In this document: positions 9,956 to 19,119 of the stretch, one piece after another | Position numbering within the stretch: the first letter of the stretch is position 1 | How the letters are laid out: every line of letters starts with the position of its first letter | Source of the DNA: Polynucleobacter sp. AP-Kaivos-20-H2 | GTDB taxonomy: Bacteria; Pseudomonadota; Gammaproteobacteria; Burkholderiales; Burkholderiaceae | Reading direction: 5' to 3' | Assembly: GCF_018882215.1 (NCBI RefSeq) | Contig: NZ_JACVOX010000003.1 | Span: forward strand, 186,001 to 250,000 | Length of the DNA: 64,000 nucleotides | Position numbers and translations under genes: made by a program | Notes under the pieces: model-generated | What the model was told of the DNA's origin: nothing | The model's input: the letters and a program-made list of their open reading frames with translations, nothing else | Databases searched by the model: none

Positions 9956-11494
9956 TTAAAAATGCTTAAAACGCCTGTGACGAATCAGACCCCAAAGCAA
10001 GAGCAGGCAAGAAATACCCAAAATCGGTAAATTGCCCCAAATGACATAAGGTGTTTTTCCAGAATAAGCCTGGACTTGGGTGTTGAGGGTTGTTTGGGTA
10101 AATTCCGGAAGCACTTTCAGTACTCTGCCATCGGGACCAAGAACCGCAGTAATTCCAGTATTAGTGGCACGCAAGGCGGGAAGCCCGGTTTCCAAGGACC
10201 GCAATTGTGAAAGCCTGAGTTGTTGAGTGGATGCTTGAGATTCCCCAAACCAGGCTAGATTGGTCATATTGATGAGTAGGTTGATCGGCTGATCGCTGTG
10301 TTGAATACGAGAGGCGAGTTCGCCACCAAAGACGTCTTCATAGCAAATCGTAATTGCCGCATGAAGATCATCTTGATCCTTGCGCACAATCGTAAAGGGG
10401 GATTGATCTAGCTTTCCTCTTGCAAAGTCGCTCATGGGTACATGAAAGGCTTTGACGAACCACTGAAAACCTAGAGGAATAAATTCTCCAAAGGGAACGA
10501 GGTGCGCTTTATCGTATTGATAGGGCAATGCATTGGGAGATATTCCAGTAGCGCGATTCGAATACTGCATACCACCTTCTCCACGTACTTCACCGATCAA
10601 GCCAAGCAGAATGTTGCTACCGCTCTTATTGGAAAAGTTTTGCAAGTAATCCAATAGGCCAATGGGTAAATTTGGAAGTGGCCATGGAAACGCAGTCTCA
10701 GGAATGATGATGAGGTTGGCTGCTTCTTTAGTAATTTCCCCTGCATAGAAATCGATTTGCTTGCCAATAGCTTGAGGATTGAATTTCAGACTTTGTTCAA
10801 AGTTGCCTTGAATTAAGCGAACGCTAATTGGCTCTCCAACTGGTTTGGTGAAAGTAAATAAACTAGCGCTTTGAGAAATCCCAATGACAGCCAAGATGAG
10901 GAGCGCGCTAGAAATGACATGCTTACGAGCTTGGTAAATTTCCCAGGAGGCCCATACCGCCAAAAAGGTACATGCTAGCCCGCCAAAGAAGGGTGCGACA
11001 GGCGCAAATGGGCCGTTGAACTGGGTTTCTGCAAAGCCCATCCAAGGAAATCCAGTGAAGAGATAGCCTCGTAGAAATTCCGCAAGAACCCAACTCGCTG
11101 CCAGCAGCATGCCAAATAAGCGATTCTGTTTAAACAGCGGAATAGCAAGTGTTGCCAATGAGAAATAGAGCGCCACATAAGCAGAGAGCAGAAAAACACC
11201 CATACAAGCAAGTGGCGCACTCATGCCACCAACATCATGCAGGCTGATGTAAAGCCACCATAGACCAACAACAAAATACGCAATGCCGAATGAGAAGCCT
11301 AAGAAAAATTGTTTTTTTAAGGAAATGGACTTTTGATCAAGACGCCACCAGAGAAGGCTGAGAACGGGGATCTGAATCCAGCCGCCATAAGGTAACTCAG
11401 CAACGGCAGCAAGGGCGGCTCCCAATACAAATAGAATGCAAACTGAAAAGATTTTGATGCTCATACCCGAATGATTGGAGTGCTGATCAAACAA
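9956..11494 (-). CDS. lnt: Apolipoprotein N-acyltransferase Lnt
   Basis: Inner-membrane enzyme that adds the third acyl chain to the N-terminal cysteine of lipoproteins. The 512-residue protein has about six N-terminal membrane segments, then a periplasmic nitrilase-like domain with the catalytic Glu in IIIPETAFPW, Lys in YDKAHLVPFGEF and Cys in ITICYEDVFG, and a final membrane helix near the C-terminus. It begins 8 bases after corC, the common betaproteobacterial order. Several lipoprotein-like products in the window (for example the glycine-zipper protein) would be substrates. Confidence 0.96.
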   Translation of the reverse strand: MFDQHSNHSGMSIKIFSVCILFVLGAALAAVAELPYGGWIQIPVLSLLWWRLDQKSISLKKQFFLGFSFGIAYFVVGLWWLYISLHDVGGMSAPLACMGVFLLSAYVALYFSLATLAIPLFKQNRLFGMLLAASWVLAEFLRGYLFTGFPWMGFAETQFNGPFAPVAPFFGGLACTFLAVWASWEIYQARKHVISSALLILAVIGISQSASLFTFTKPVGEPISVRLIQGNFEQSLKFNPQAIGKQIDFYAGEITKEAANLIIIPETAFPWPLPNLPIGLLDYLQNFSNKSGSNILLGLIGEVRGEGGMQYSNRATGISPNALPYQYDKAHLVPFGEFIPLGFQWFVKAFHVPMSDFARGKLDQSPFTIVRKDQDDLHAAITICYEDVFGGELASRIQHSDQPINLLINMTNLAWFGESQASTQQLRLSQLRSLETGLPALRATNTGITAVLGPDGRVLKVLPEFTQTTLNTQVQAYSGKTPYVIWGNLPILGISCLLLLWGLIRHRRFKHF

Positions 11495-11502
11495 TGTAAA
11501 TC

Positions 11503-12342
11503 TCAGTCTGATTTTTTATTGGATTGTCGTGCAAGCAGAATATGAATTTGTCTTGGGTCGGCGCGCTGCACTTCAAATTCAATGCCACCTATTTCAATGA
11601 GCTCACCCATTTTAGGGACGCGGCCTAAATGCTGAATCACTAAGCCCGCCACGGTCTCAATATCTTCCACTTCAAAATGAGTGCCAAGTCTTTCATTAAA
11701 TTGCTCAAGCTCGGTAATGCCTTTAACTCGGATATCGCCATTATCTAAAGCGATGAGGTTGTCTGCTTCTTCATCGACATCATGCTCATCCTCAATATCG
11801 CCAACGATCTGCTCGAGCACATCTTCAATGGTAATGATGCCGGCAACGCCGCTATATTCGTCAACTACGATAGCTAAATGGTTACGGTTATCTTTAAAGT
11901 CTCGCAATAAGACGCTAAGACGTTTAGATTCTGGAATGAATACTGCAGGGCGTAACCAATCGCGCACCTGAAAATCTTTCTCAGTAGCGTGACGTAATAA
12001 ATCTTTTGCTAACAAAATGCCAATGACGTTATCTCGACTGCCTTCGAATACGGGAAAGCGTGAGTGAGCCGCTTTAATAACACTCTTAATAATTTCAGAG
12101 AGAGGTTGGCCAATATCAATCCAATCAATTTGGGCGCGGGGCACAAGGATATCGCGAGCGCACAACTGCCCTACTTGAAAAACACCCTCAATCATGGAGA
12201 GAGCATCCGCATCAATTAATCCCTCAGCCTGAGCTTCCCGAAGGGTATCAATCAGTTCTTGACGGCGCTCACTGGGTTCAGTTGGCTGCGGAGTTAAAAA
12301 ATCAGCCAAGCGATCTAAAAGGGATTTATTGGGGTCAGGCAT
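11503..12342 (-). CDS. corC: CorC/HlyC family protein (CBS-pair transporter-associated domain)
   Basis: Cytosolic protein associated with magnesium/cobalt efflux by family annotation; the exact function is not well settled. The 279-residue product has an acidic N-terminus, two CBS domains (about residues 65-185, with the LVPRAQIDWI and GIITIEDVLEQIVGDIEDEHD segments) and a C-terminal CorC_HlyC domain. It lacks the membrane DUF21 domain of longer relatives, so it is the short CorC type. Located between ybeY and lnt, its conserved position. Confidence 0.93.
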   Translation of the reverse strand: MPDPNKSLLDRLADFLTPQPTEPSERRQELIDTLREAQAEGLIDADALSMIEGVFQVGQLCARDILVPRAQIDWIDIGQPLSEIIKSVIKAAHSRFPVFEGSRDNVIGILLAKDLLRHATEKDFQVRDWLRPAVFIPESKRLSVLLRDFKDNRNHLAIVVDEYSGVAGIITIEDVLEQIVGDIEDEHDVDEEADNLIALDNGDIRVKGITELEQFNERLGTHFEVEDIETVAGLVIQHLGRVPKMGELIEIGGIEFEVQRADPRQIHILLARQSNKKSD

Positions 12343-12372
12343 ATAGCAAGAATAGCGTAGAAATATGGCAAA

Positions 12373-12846
12373 TCAAGAATAGGGGTTGGCAAAGCCCAAT
12401 TTTTGGAGAATTTGGATTTCCAGGGCCTCCATTTTTTTAGCATCCCGGCCCACCTCGTGATCATGACCTTGAGCATGAAGGCAGCCGTGCACAATTAAAT
12501 GGGCCAAATGGGCTTTTAGTAATTTACTTTGCTCTTTGGCTTCTTTTTGCAGAACCGGTAGGCAAAAAATAATATCTGCTACTACAGCTTCTTTTGAAAG
12601 CTCGTAAGGAAAAGTTAAAACATTGGTGGCGTAATCTTTTTGACGAAAAGCAAAATTTAGCTTTTTACCTTCCGCAGCATTCACAAAGCGAAGGGTAATT
12701 AAGCCACCAAGTATCGTGGAACTCTTGACCCATTTTTTAATTAGGGTTGAGGAAGCTGCTTTATTGACGGCAGCCTCAATCGCCGGACTGGCGTATTGCA
12801 GCTCAATCGTTAGCTTGGGAGAGAAACTTTTTTTATTGGCTGACAT
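12373..12846 (-). CDS. ybeY: Endoribonuclease / rRNA maturation factor YbeY
   Basis: Single-strand endoribonuclease involved in 16S rRNA 3'-end maturation and ribosome quality control. The 157-residue protein ends with the metal-binding signature [15 protein letters not shown], which provides three histidines for zinc. The ATG at 12846 overlaps the end of miaB by 14 bases. In most betaproteobacteria phoH lies between miaB and ybeY; here the two genes overlap, leaving no room for it. Confidence 0.94.
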   Translation of the reverse strand: MSANKKSFSPKLTIELQYASPAIEAAVNKAASSTLIKKWVKSSTILGGLITLRFVNAAEGKKLNFAFRQKDYATNVLTFPYELSKEAVVADIIFCLPVLQKEAKEQSKLLKAHLAHLIVHGCLHAQGHDHEVGRDAKKMEALEIQILQKLGFANPYS

Positions 12847-14182
12847 GGGCTTCTACCAACTCGCCTCTGAGGGTGTAGTTCAGAACTTCCGTAATGCGAA
12901 TGTCTACGAATTGACCAATAAGACTCTCAATATCTTGATCGGGTGCTGTGAAATGAATGACACGATTATTTTCAGCACGACCCTGTAAGTTGACACCATC
13001 CTTTGCAAGACCCTCAATTAATACTCTTTCAGTATTACCCAGCATTTTTTGGCTAATTTGGTTTGCCTGTCCCTCAACCAATGCCAATAAAGTTTGGAGG
13101 CGCTTGAGTTTTACCTCGTAAGGTGTGTCATCGTGAAGGTTTGCCGCAGGAGTTCCTGGGCGTGGGCTAAAGATAAAACAAAAGCTGTTATCAAAGTTCA
13201 GATCCTGAACCATTTTGAGTAGCTTCTCAAAGTCAGCCTCAGTTTCACCTGGAAAACCCACGATGAAATCACTGGACAGTGTCAGGTCGGGACGAACAGC
13301 GCGCATCTTGCGAATAATGCTCTTGAACTCTAGGGCTGTATAGCCGCGCTTCATCGCTGAGAGCATAGAATCCGAGCCATGTTGTACTGGCAAATGTAGG
13401 TGACTTACAAGCTTAGGCACTTTAGCGTAGACGTCGATGAGGCGTTGTGTAAATTCTTTAGGGTGGCTGGTAGTAAAGCGGATCCGCTCAACCCCAGGAA
13501 TGTCAGCGATGTATTCAATCAATAGAGCAAAGTCAGCGATTTCTTCGGTATCACCCATCTTGCCAAGATAAGCGTTTACGTTTTGACCAAGCAGAACAAT
13601 TTCTTTGACGCCTTTACTTGCTAGACCAGCAACTTCAGTGAGGACATTATCAAATGGCCTAGAGACTTCTTCGCCACGCGTATAGGGCACAACACAGTAG
13701 CTGCAATACTTGGAGCAACCTTCCATGATGGAGACGTATGCCGAGCCACGAGTTTGGCGAGATGCAGGAAGATGATCAAACTTTTCAATCTCAGGAAAAG
13801 AAATATCTACTTGAGAGACTCCAGTTTTGCGACGCTGTGCAATGAGGTCGGATAAGCGATGGAGTGTTTGAGGTCCAAACACCACATCAACGTAAGGAGC
13901 ACGACTAACAATTTGTTGGCCTTCTTGACTGGCAACGCAGCCGCCAACACCAATTAGTAAGTCAGGCTTCGTTTTTTTGAGTTCACGTAGCCGTCCCAAA
14001 TCTGAAAAGACTTTGTCTTCTGCTTTCTCGCGGATAGAACAAGTATTCAGAAGAACCACGTCGGCATCTTCCGGTCGATCTGTCATGACCATGCCTTCAT
14101 CGGCATGCAGGAGGTCTGCCATTTTTCCCGAGTCGTACTCGTTCATTTGGCAGCCAAAGGTTTTGATATAGAGCTTTTTCAT
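12833..14182 (-). CDS. miaB: tRNA-2-methylthio-N6-dimethylallyladenosine synthase MiaB
   Basis: Radical-SAM methylthiotransferase that converts i6A37 to ms2i6A37 in tRNAs reading UNN codons. The 449-residue product has the N-terminal UPF0004 domain with conserved cysteines ([35 protein letters not shown]), the radical-SAM triad in [17 protein letters not shown], and a C-terminal TRAM domain. It heads the minus-strand run down to the plsC-like gene. Length and all [4Fe-4S] ligands are intact. Confidence 0.97.
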   Translation of the reverse strand: MKKLYIKTFGCQMNEYDSGKMADLLHADEGMVMTDRPEDADVVLLNTCSIREKAEDKVFSDLGRLRELKKTKPDLLIGVGGCVASQEGQQIVSRAPYVDVVFGPQTLHRLSDLIAQRRKTGVSQVDISFPEIEKFDHLPASRQTRGSAYVSIMEGCSKYCSYCVVPYTRGEEVSRPFDNVLTEVAGLASKGVKEIVLLGQNVNAYLGKMGDTEEIADFALLIEYIADIPGVERIRFTTSHPKEFTQRLIDVYAKVPKLVSHLHLPVQHGSDSMLSAMKRGYTALEFKSIIRKMRAVRPDLTLSSDFIVGFPGETEADFEKLLKMVQDLNFDNSFCFIFSPRPGTPAANLHDDTPYEVKLKRLQTLLALVEGQANQISQKMLGNTERVLIEGLAKDGVNLQGRAENNRVIHFTAPDQDIESLIGQFVDIRITEVLNYTLRGELVEAHVSQ

Positions 14183-14248
14183 ATGCCGTTCTCAGGTTTA
14201 TAGCTGGGGGCGAAGTTCAGATTTTACTGCCTAAGACCCAAGTTGTTC

Positions 14249-15511
14249 TTATATGAGCCTGTAAGCCAGAATTGCCACGATAGTGGGCGGAATAGCTGCC
14301 ATCAGTAAATATAGTGCTGAAACCGTATGTCCAGGAAAGTGGCCACGCAAGATCGCAATACCGGCTGGGTTGGGAGCATTAGCAATAACGGTGAGGCCAC
14401 CACCAGCAACCGCTCCACCCACTAATGCCAGTTTGAACTCCGGTGAGGTGCCGGTTACCAATGATCCTAAATAGGTGAGTGCCGCATTGTCAGTGAAAGC
14501 AGTCAAAACAAGACTGCCATAAAAGACTGCGGTAGGGCTCATCATTTCAAGAATAGGTTGCAGCCACCATCCTTGTAATGCACCCAATACTACTAAGCCA
14601 CCCAGGAAGAAGCCGACTAAAAGTGCCTCTTTCAGAATGAGAGGACTTTGATGTTTTGGATATGCTGTGGTGTAACCAATAAAGAAAAGCAGAATCCACG
14701 TGAAAATAATCGGATCATGCGCAAAGTAAACCACTCCAAATAAAAAAAGCAGATGCGTCAAAATGACTGCTAAAGGAATTTTTACTTCCCTTTTATCGGT
14801 ATTAGGTTCAATCAATTGGCGATGAAATAAAAGAGTTGCTGCCAGAGCATTGATGAAGATTGCAATGCAAGACTCTAGACCAAAGTTGCTAAACATAAAT
14901 GCTGAACTCCATCCCCAGGTAGAGGCCACCATGAGAACAGGCGGAGCGGCAAAGTTAGTGAGTGTGCCTCCAATGGAGATGTTCACAAAGAGCACCCCAA
15001 GAGTGCCAAACAGAAGCGCTTTAGAGCATTGGTGACGATAGACAAGATCGCGCAATAAAAAAGCAGCCAGAGTCATTGCTGCAGGTTCGGTAATCAAAGA
15101 GCCAAGGAGGGGCGTAGCGCCTAGGATTAAAAAATATAAAGCAGGAGCACTTCTGATACGCAAAAGGTATTGCAGGCCATTGGCCAGCACATGCAAAATT
15201 TGAGTAGAAAAATACAGAATGGGTTTTGTGCCGGCCACAATCATGATGGCAAAGACAAAGAGTGGTTCTGTGAAATTACGTTTATTGAGAAAGTTCTTCG
15301 CTGTCCCTAAGTCGTCATATAAGGAAATGAAAATAACCAATATGGCAGCCCAAAAACCAAAAACAACTTCTACTTCGCCAAGCAAATGCCAAAGACCAGC
15401 ATGCCGAGGCGATTTTTTAGCAATCGTTTCAAAATAGCCCGTGCAAAAGGTATGCAAAACAGCAATTGCAAAAATAATGCTTGCGCCAAGTTCTGTAGGG
15501 GTAAAGTTCAT
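14249..15511 (-). CDS. Putative Na+/H+ antiporter, polytopic membrane protein
   Basis: A polytopic membrane protein with at least eleven predicted hydrophobic segments, resembling the family annotated as putative Na+/H+ antiporter (Na_H_antiport_3 type). Conserved-looking intramembrane motifs are ITEPAAMTLAA, NISIGGTLTNFAAPP, TAFTDNAALTYLGS and VIANAPNPAGIAIL. These paired helices with acidic or polar residues fit the ion-transporter superfamily. The start at 15511 (MNFTPTELG) is preferred over an upstream GTG at 15541, because the hydrophobic N-terminus begins there. Substrate and direction are not shown by the sequence. It lies alone on the minus strand, divergent from the rhodanese gene. 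Confidence 0.8.
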   Translation of the reverse strand: MNFTPTELGASIIFAIAVLHTFCTGYFETIAKKSPRHAGLWHLLGEVEVVFGFWAAILVIFISLYDDLGTAKNFLNKRNFTEPLFVFAIMIVAGTKPILYFSTQILHVLANGLQYLLRIRSAPALYFLILGATPLLGSLITEPAAMTLAAFLLRDLVYRHQCSKALLFGTLGVLFVNISIGGTLTNFAAPPVLMVASTWGWSSAFMFSNFGLESCIAIFINALAATLLFHRQLIEPNTDKREVKIPLAVILTHLLFLFGVVYFAHDPIIFTWILLFFIGYTTAYPKHQSPLILKEALLVGFFLGGLVVLGALQGWWLQPILEMMSPTAVFYGSLVLTAFTDNAALTYLGSLVTGTSPEFKLALVGGAVAGGGLTVIANAPNPAGIAILRGHFPGHTVSALYLLMAAIPPTIVAILAYRLI

Positions 15512-15569
15512 AGCAGAATGGTAGCAGGTGCTTGGTGACACTAAGGCATTGTTAATTTAGGAGATTTTG

Positions 15570-15980
15570 GTGAAATTAAAGATTGGGTATCAAGAGCTCA
15601 TTCAGGAAGCAATGGCTGAAATTGAGACGCTTTCCGTGGAAAAGGCGTCAGATTTACTGGCTGATCCCAATGTGGTGTTTTTGGATATAAGGGATGTTCG
15701 TGAGTTAGAGCGAGAGGGCATGATTCCGAATGCGCTGCATGCCCCCAGAGGGATGTTGGAGTTTTGGGTTGACCCTGATAGCCCTTATTACAAGCCAATC
15801 TTTGGGGAAGGCAAGAGATTGGTGTTGTATTGTGCCTCAGCTTGGCGTTCAGCCTTAGCTACGCAAATTCTCCAGAGAATGGGTGTGCCCAATATATGTC
15901 ACTTAGAAGGTGGCTTTACTGCTTGGAAGAAGGCGCAATTACCCACCGTACAAAAAGCAAGCAAATCCCATTCGGGTTAA
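15570..15980 (+). CDS. Rhodanese-like domain protein
   Basis: Small cytosolic protein of about 136 residues made of one rhodanese domain. The active-site loop is CASAWRS within VLYCASAWRSALAT, with the preceding FLDIRDVRELEREG segment and the C-terminal HLEGGFTAWKK typical of single-domain sulfurtransferases. A TTG at 15567 and a GTG at 15570 are both in frame; the AGGAG at 15559-15563 is spaced 6 bases from the GTG and only 3 from the TTG, so GTG is chosen. The physiological sulfur donor and acceptor are unknown. An OsmC-type thiol protein gene follows on the same strand. Confidence 0.88.
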   Translation: MKLKIGYQELIQEAMAEIETLSVEKASDLLADPNVVFLDIRDVRELEREGMIPNALHAPRGMLEFWVDPDSPYYKPIFGEGKRLVLYCASAWRSALATQILQRMGVPNICHLEGGFTAWKKAQLPTVQKASKSHSG

Positions 15981-16027
15981 ATTCAGTCTTGATGATTTCT
16001 TTGTATTAATAATTTTTTAGGATTTTT

Positions 16028-16417
16028 ATGAGAAAAGTAGTTTCACAGTTTGGCCAAGGCCCTCTTCAGCAGAAATTAACTGCTGGTGATTTACATTTTT
16101 TGTCTGATACAGAAGTTTCTAAAGGTGGCTCTGATACTGGCCCAAGTCCTCACGAGTACCTTGGTGCTGCTTTGGCAGCCTGTACTTCAATGACCCTAAA
16201 GATGTACGCTGGGCGCAAAGAAATGAAATTAGACAATGCGATTGTGACTGTGGATATTGAGCGGCATGATGATGTTGAAACATTCTCCCGCGAGATTCAG
16301 CTGGAAGGCAACTTGAGTGCTGAGGAGAAAGAGCGCTTACTTGAGATTGCACATAAATGTCCAATTCATAAAGCATTGGCAGGGCAGATTCAAATAAAAA
16401 CCCAGCTGGTAAATTAA
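16028..16417 (+). CDS. OsmC/Ohr-family protein
   Basis: The 129-residue protein belongs to the OsmC-like fold, whose members reduce organic hydroperoxides or are of unknown function. It shows the two conserved cysteines in LAACTSMTLKMYAG and HKCPIHKAL and the GPSPHEYLGAALA segment. It resembles the short YhfA-type subgroup more than true Ohr. It lies 47 bases after the rhodanese gene; the shared thiol chemistry suggests, but does not prove, a common stress role. The stop falls within a hairpin that may end transcription. Confidence 0.87.
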   Translation: MRKVVSQFGQGPLQQKLTAGDLHFLSDTEVSKGGSDTGPSPHEYLGAALAACTSMTLKMYAGRKEMKLDNAIVTVDIERHDDVETFSREIQLEGNLSAEEKERLLEIAHKCPIHKALAGQIQIKTQLVN

Positions 16418-16441
16418 TACGAGCTGGGTTTGTGTTACTGC
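16398..16441 (+). terminator. Hairpin at the 3' end of the OsmC-family gene
   Basis: Arms 16398-16407 and 16432-16441 are complementary over 10 bp with a 24-base loop; the right arm ends in TTTGTGTT. The weak T-tract and the long loop make it a possible rather than certain terminator. It lies between convergent genes. Confidence 0.45.
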
Positions 16442-16472
16442 AATCCGGCCTTATTAGACCGAGTGGTATAGC

Positions 16473-16760
16473 TTAGTTAGGTGCCTGCGCTGGCTGATTA
16501 TTTTTACCAGCGTTATAGCCAGAGTTGTAATTAGAAGCCTCATTTTTCTTGTAAGCATCATAGACATAGCCAGATGCTGCACCAACTGCTGCACCACCAA
16601 CTGCACCCCAGATAGGATTGCCGTGGAAAATTGCAGTGCCAACAGCACCAGCTGCTGCGCCAATACCTGCGCCTGAAAGTGTGCGTTGCTCTGTATTGCT
16701 CATGTTTGAGCAACCAGCGATTGCTAAAGTTGCTGCGGTAATTGCGATAATTTTTTTCAT
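16473..16760 (-). CDS. Glycine-zipper lipoprotein
   Basis: The 95-residue product has a lipoprotein signal ending in the lipobox AIAGC (Cys17), so it is predicted to be acylated and membrane-anchored. The mature part contains small-residue repeats (GAGIGAAAGAVGTAI and GAVGGAAVGAASGYVYDAY) characteristic of glycine-zipper outer-membrane lipoproteins, and a polar Asn/Gln-rich tail. The function is unknown; relatives are structural or stress-related envelope proteins. A separate Rap1a-like gene follows upstream on the same strand, about 48 bases away. Confidence 0.85.
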   Translation of the reverse strand: MKKIIAITAATLAIAGCSNMSNTEQRTLSGAGIGAAAGAVGTAIFHGNPIWGAVGGAAVGAASGYVYDAYKKNEASNYNSGYNAGKNNQPAQAPN

Positions 16761-16807
16761 CTCAACTGATCCTTTAAATGGGTATTCGTTTGTCTAAGTT
16801 GCTTAGA

Positions 16808-17170
16808 TTATTTTTTGGCGCAAGGGAAGCGTGAAGCTAAAAAGCCCAAGAAAACGCCTGCTGCTGGTTTGTCTGCAACTTGTGGGGTGCTGTTTGCAAA
16901 CTTCACAAAATCGCCAATGACTTCATCACGCGCTGGAGCAGGTTGCTTAACGCAAATAAATGGCTTTGCACGTTGCGGATGACGAGTAGCTAAATAGGTT
17001 TCATAAACAGAAGTAGTAAAGCCAATACAGAAGCTACGAGATTCTGGGCTTGCAGGGAGTTTGCAAACATTCGCAAGTTCTTGTGTGCTCAATACTTTGA
17101 TGGTTTCTTGTGCTTCGGCAAGACCGGAAAATGCAGCTAGAGCGGCTAATGCGATGAGGATTTTTTTCAT
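16808..17170 (-). CDS. Rap1a/Tai-like secreted protein
   Basis: The 120-residue protein has a clear Sec signal peptide (cleavage near SGLAEA at about residue 20). The mature part has four cysteines in the spacing seen in Rap1a/Tai immunity proteins (ELANVCK, RSFCIGFTTSVYETY, KPFICVK, RFPCAKK). Known Rap1a-type proteins in Serratia neutralise periplasmic type VI effectors, but most family members lie far from any effector gene. No toxin or secretion gene is visible nearby, so the immunity role here is not supported by context. The family assignment rests on cysteine pattern and length. Confidence 0.68.
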   Translation of the reverse strand: MKKILIALAALAAFSGLAEAQETIKVLSTQELANVCKLPASPESRSFCIGFTTSVYETYLATRHPQRAKPFICVKQPAPARDEVIGDFVKFANSTPQVADKPAAGVFLGFLASRFPCAKK

Positions 17171-17226
17171 GGGTTCTCCCTTGGGTGTATGTAAAAACGA
17201 TGATAAACCATAAAAATCTCTCTATA

Positions 17227-17243
17227 TGCACTAAATAAGTGCA
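17227..17243. promoter_or_regulatory. Possible NtrC-binding palindrome upstream of amt
   Basis: The sequence TGCAC-N7-GTGCA is a perfect 5+5 palindrome with the same geometry as the NtrC site consensus of enterobacterial glnA. It is centred about 74 bases before the ammonium transporter start. No convincing sigma-54 -24/-12 element (GG-N10-GC) is visible between it and the gene, so the call is tentative. Confidence 0.4.
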
Positions 17244-17308
17244 CTATGCCCATTTTTGGGATTTTTCACTCCCCATAATGATGCAAAAAATCAGAGAGGG
17301 GAAATTGC

Positions 17309-18511
17309 ATGGAAACTTTGAAATCTGGAAGTGATGCTTTATTTATCTTGCTTGGCGCCATCATGGTTCTTGCCATGCATGCAGGCTTCGCATTCTTGGA
17401 GTTGGGAACGGTTCGGAAGAAAAACCAAGTCAATGCCTTAGTCAAAATCTTGGTCGACTTTGCGGTCTCAACAATTGCCTATTTCTTTATTGGCTACAGC
17501 ATTGCTTATGGTGTGAACTTTTTCTCCGGAGCAGAGTTGCTGGCAGAGAAAAATGGTTACGAGTTAGTCAAATTTTTCTTCTTGCTGACTTTTGCCGCTG
17601 CGATTCCCGCAATTATTTCTGGTGGCATTGCAGAGCGCGCTAAATTTAATCCACAACTTATTGCTACTTTTTTATTGGTAGGTTTTGTCTATCCATTCTT
17701 TGAAGGCATTGCTTGGAATCAGCATTACGGTATTCAGGCTTGGATTAAAGGGTTTACTGGTGAAGAGTTTCATGACTTTGCAGGATCAGTGGTAGTTCAT
17801 GCGGTAGGTGGTTGGATTGCTTTGCCTGGTGTTATTTTGTTGGGCGCGCGCCGTGGCCGTTACACAAAAGAAGGTCAAATCTCTGCTCATCCACCATCAA
17901 GCATTCCTTTCTTGGCCTTGGGTGCATGGATCTTAGCGGTGGGTTGGTTTGGCTTTAATGTGATGAGCGCACAAACGATCGACAAGATCAGTGGTTTAGT
18001 TGCGATGAATTCTTTGATGGCAATGGTTGGTGGAACATTGGCTGCTTGGGTTGTAGGTCGTAATGATCCTGGTTTTACATACAACGGGCCACTTGCTGGT
18101 TTGGTTGCAGTATGTGCAGGTTCAGACTTAATGCATCCTCTCGGCGCCTTATTTGTTGGCTTAGTTGCCGGCGCCTTGTTTGTTTATATGTTTACCTTGG
18201 TTCAAAACCGCTGGAAGATTGATGATGTTCTTGGTGTTTGGCCCTTACATGGTTTGTGCGGTCTTTGGGGTGGATTAGCTGCCGGCATCTTTGGGACCAA
18301 AGCCTTAGGCGGAATTGGTGGTGTTACTTTTACTGGCCAGCTGATTGGTAGTGCCTTAGGCGTTGGCATTGCATTGCTTGGTGGCTTTATTGTCTACGGC
18401 GCCCTAAAAGCAGTCTTGGGTATTCGGATGTCTCAAGAAGAAGAATTTGAAGGTGCGGATTTAAGTGTGCATCGTATTTCTTCAACTCCTGATCGCGAGC
18501 CAAACTGGTAA
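17309..18511 (+). CDS. amt: Ammonium transporter (Amt/MEP family)
   Basis: Trimeric inner-membrane channel for ammonium/ammonia. The 400-residue protein has the family's eleven-helix hydrophobic pattern and no cleavable signal peptide. The twin histidines of the pore are recognisable in VHAVGGW near residue 168 and in PLHGLCGLWGG near residue 313. The opening ALFILLGAIMVLAMHAGFAFLE is typical. No glnK gene accompanies it, although glnK-amtB is the usual pair. A palindrome resembling an NtrC site lies upstream. The purine-rich GAGAGGGG before the ATG serves as ribosome site. Confidence 0.95.
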   Translation: METLKSGSDALFILLGAIMVLAMHAGFAFLELGTVRKKNQVNALVKILVDFAVSTIAYFFIGYSIAYGVNFFSGAELLAEKNGYELVKFFFLLTFAAAIPAIISGGIAERAKFNPQLIATFLLVGFVYPFFEGIAWNQHYGIQAWIKGFTGEEFHDFAGSVVVHAVGGWIALPGVILLGARRGRYTKEGQISAHPPSSIPFLALGAWILAVGWFGFNVMSAQTIDKISGLVAMNSLMAMVGGTLAAWVVGRNDPGFTYNGPLAGLVAVCAGSDLMHPLGALFVGLVAGALFVYMFTLVQNRWKIDDVLGVWPLHGLCGLWGGLAAGIFGTKALGGIGGVTFTGQLIGSALGVGIALLGGFIVYGALKAVLGIRMSQEEEFEGADLSVHRISSTPDREPNW

Positions 18512-18567
18512 TTCGCTTTTAGTGCGCAGTCGTTCATCTATAGCCTGATTCATACCTATAATGAGTC

Positions 18568-19092
18568 ATGGCTATATTTGAACTAGACGAAAATGCCCCT
18601 CATCTAGCTGAGGGTGCTTGGGTTGCCGACAGCGCAGAAGTGATCGGCAAAGTAGAACTTCATCAAGATGCGAGTATCTGGCCCAAAGTTGTTATCCGTG
18701 GCGATAACGACCTCATTCAAATCGGTGAAGGCAGTAATGTACAAGATGCCTCTGTTCTGCACACAGATCCAGGTTACCCACTCATTATTGGTAAGCACGT
18801 CACCATTGGACATCAAGTGATGCTGCACGGTTGTCACATTGGAGACGGTAGCTTGATTGGCATTGGCGCAGTTATTTTGAATGGTGCGAAGATTGGAAAA
18901 AACTGTCTCGTTGGTGCAGGCGCACTTGTTACCGAGGGGAAAGAATTTCCAGACTGCTCCATGATTTTGGGAACTCCCGCCAAGGCAGTAAAAGAGTTGA
19001 CTCCGGAGCAGATCACTGGCATCCACGATATCGCTGGCCGCTATGTCAAAAATGCCCAGCGTTATGTCAAGACCCTGAAGAAAATTTCTTAA
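18568..19092 (+). CDS. Gamma-carbonic anhydrase family protein (YrdA-like)
   Basis: The 174-residue left-handed beta-helix protein is built from hexapeptide repeats (for example [24 protein letters not shown]). Metal-binding histidines fit the [16 protein letters not shown] pattern. Close relatives are YrdA/PaaY-type proteins, some of which have weak or redox-regulated carbonic anhydrase activity. The activity of this one cannot be read from the sequence. It shares strand and frame with the AEC transporter gene 27 bases downstream. Confidence 0.9.
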   Translation: MAIFELDENAPHLAEGAWVADSAEVIGKVELHQDASIWPKVVIRGDNDLIQIGEGSNVQDASVLHTDPGYPLIIGKHVTIGHQVMLHGCHIGDGSLIGIGAVILNGAKIGKNCLVGAGALVTEGKEFPDCSMILGTPAKAVKELTPEQITGIHDIAGRYVKNAQRYVKTLKKIS

Positions 19093-19119
19093 TCTTTTAA
19101 CTATCACCCGTTAAATATT

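Noticed and set aside
17244..17308. Sigma-54 promoter before amt
   Set aside because: No GG-N10-GC arrangement was found at a suitable distance.
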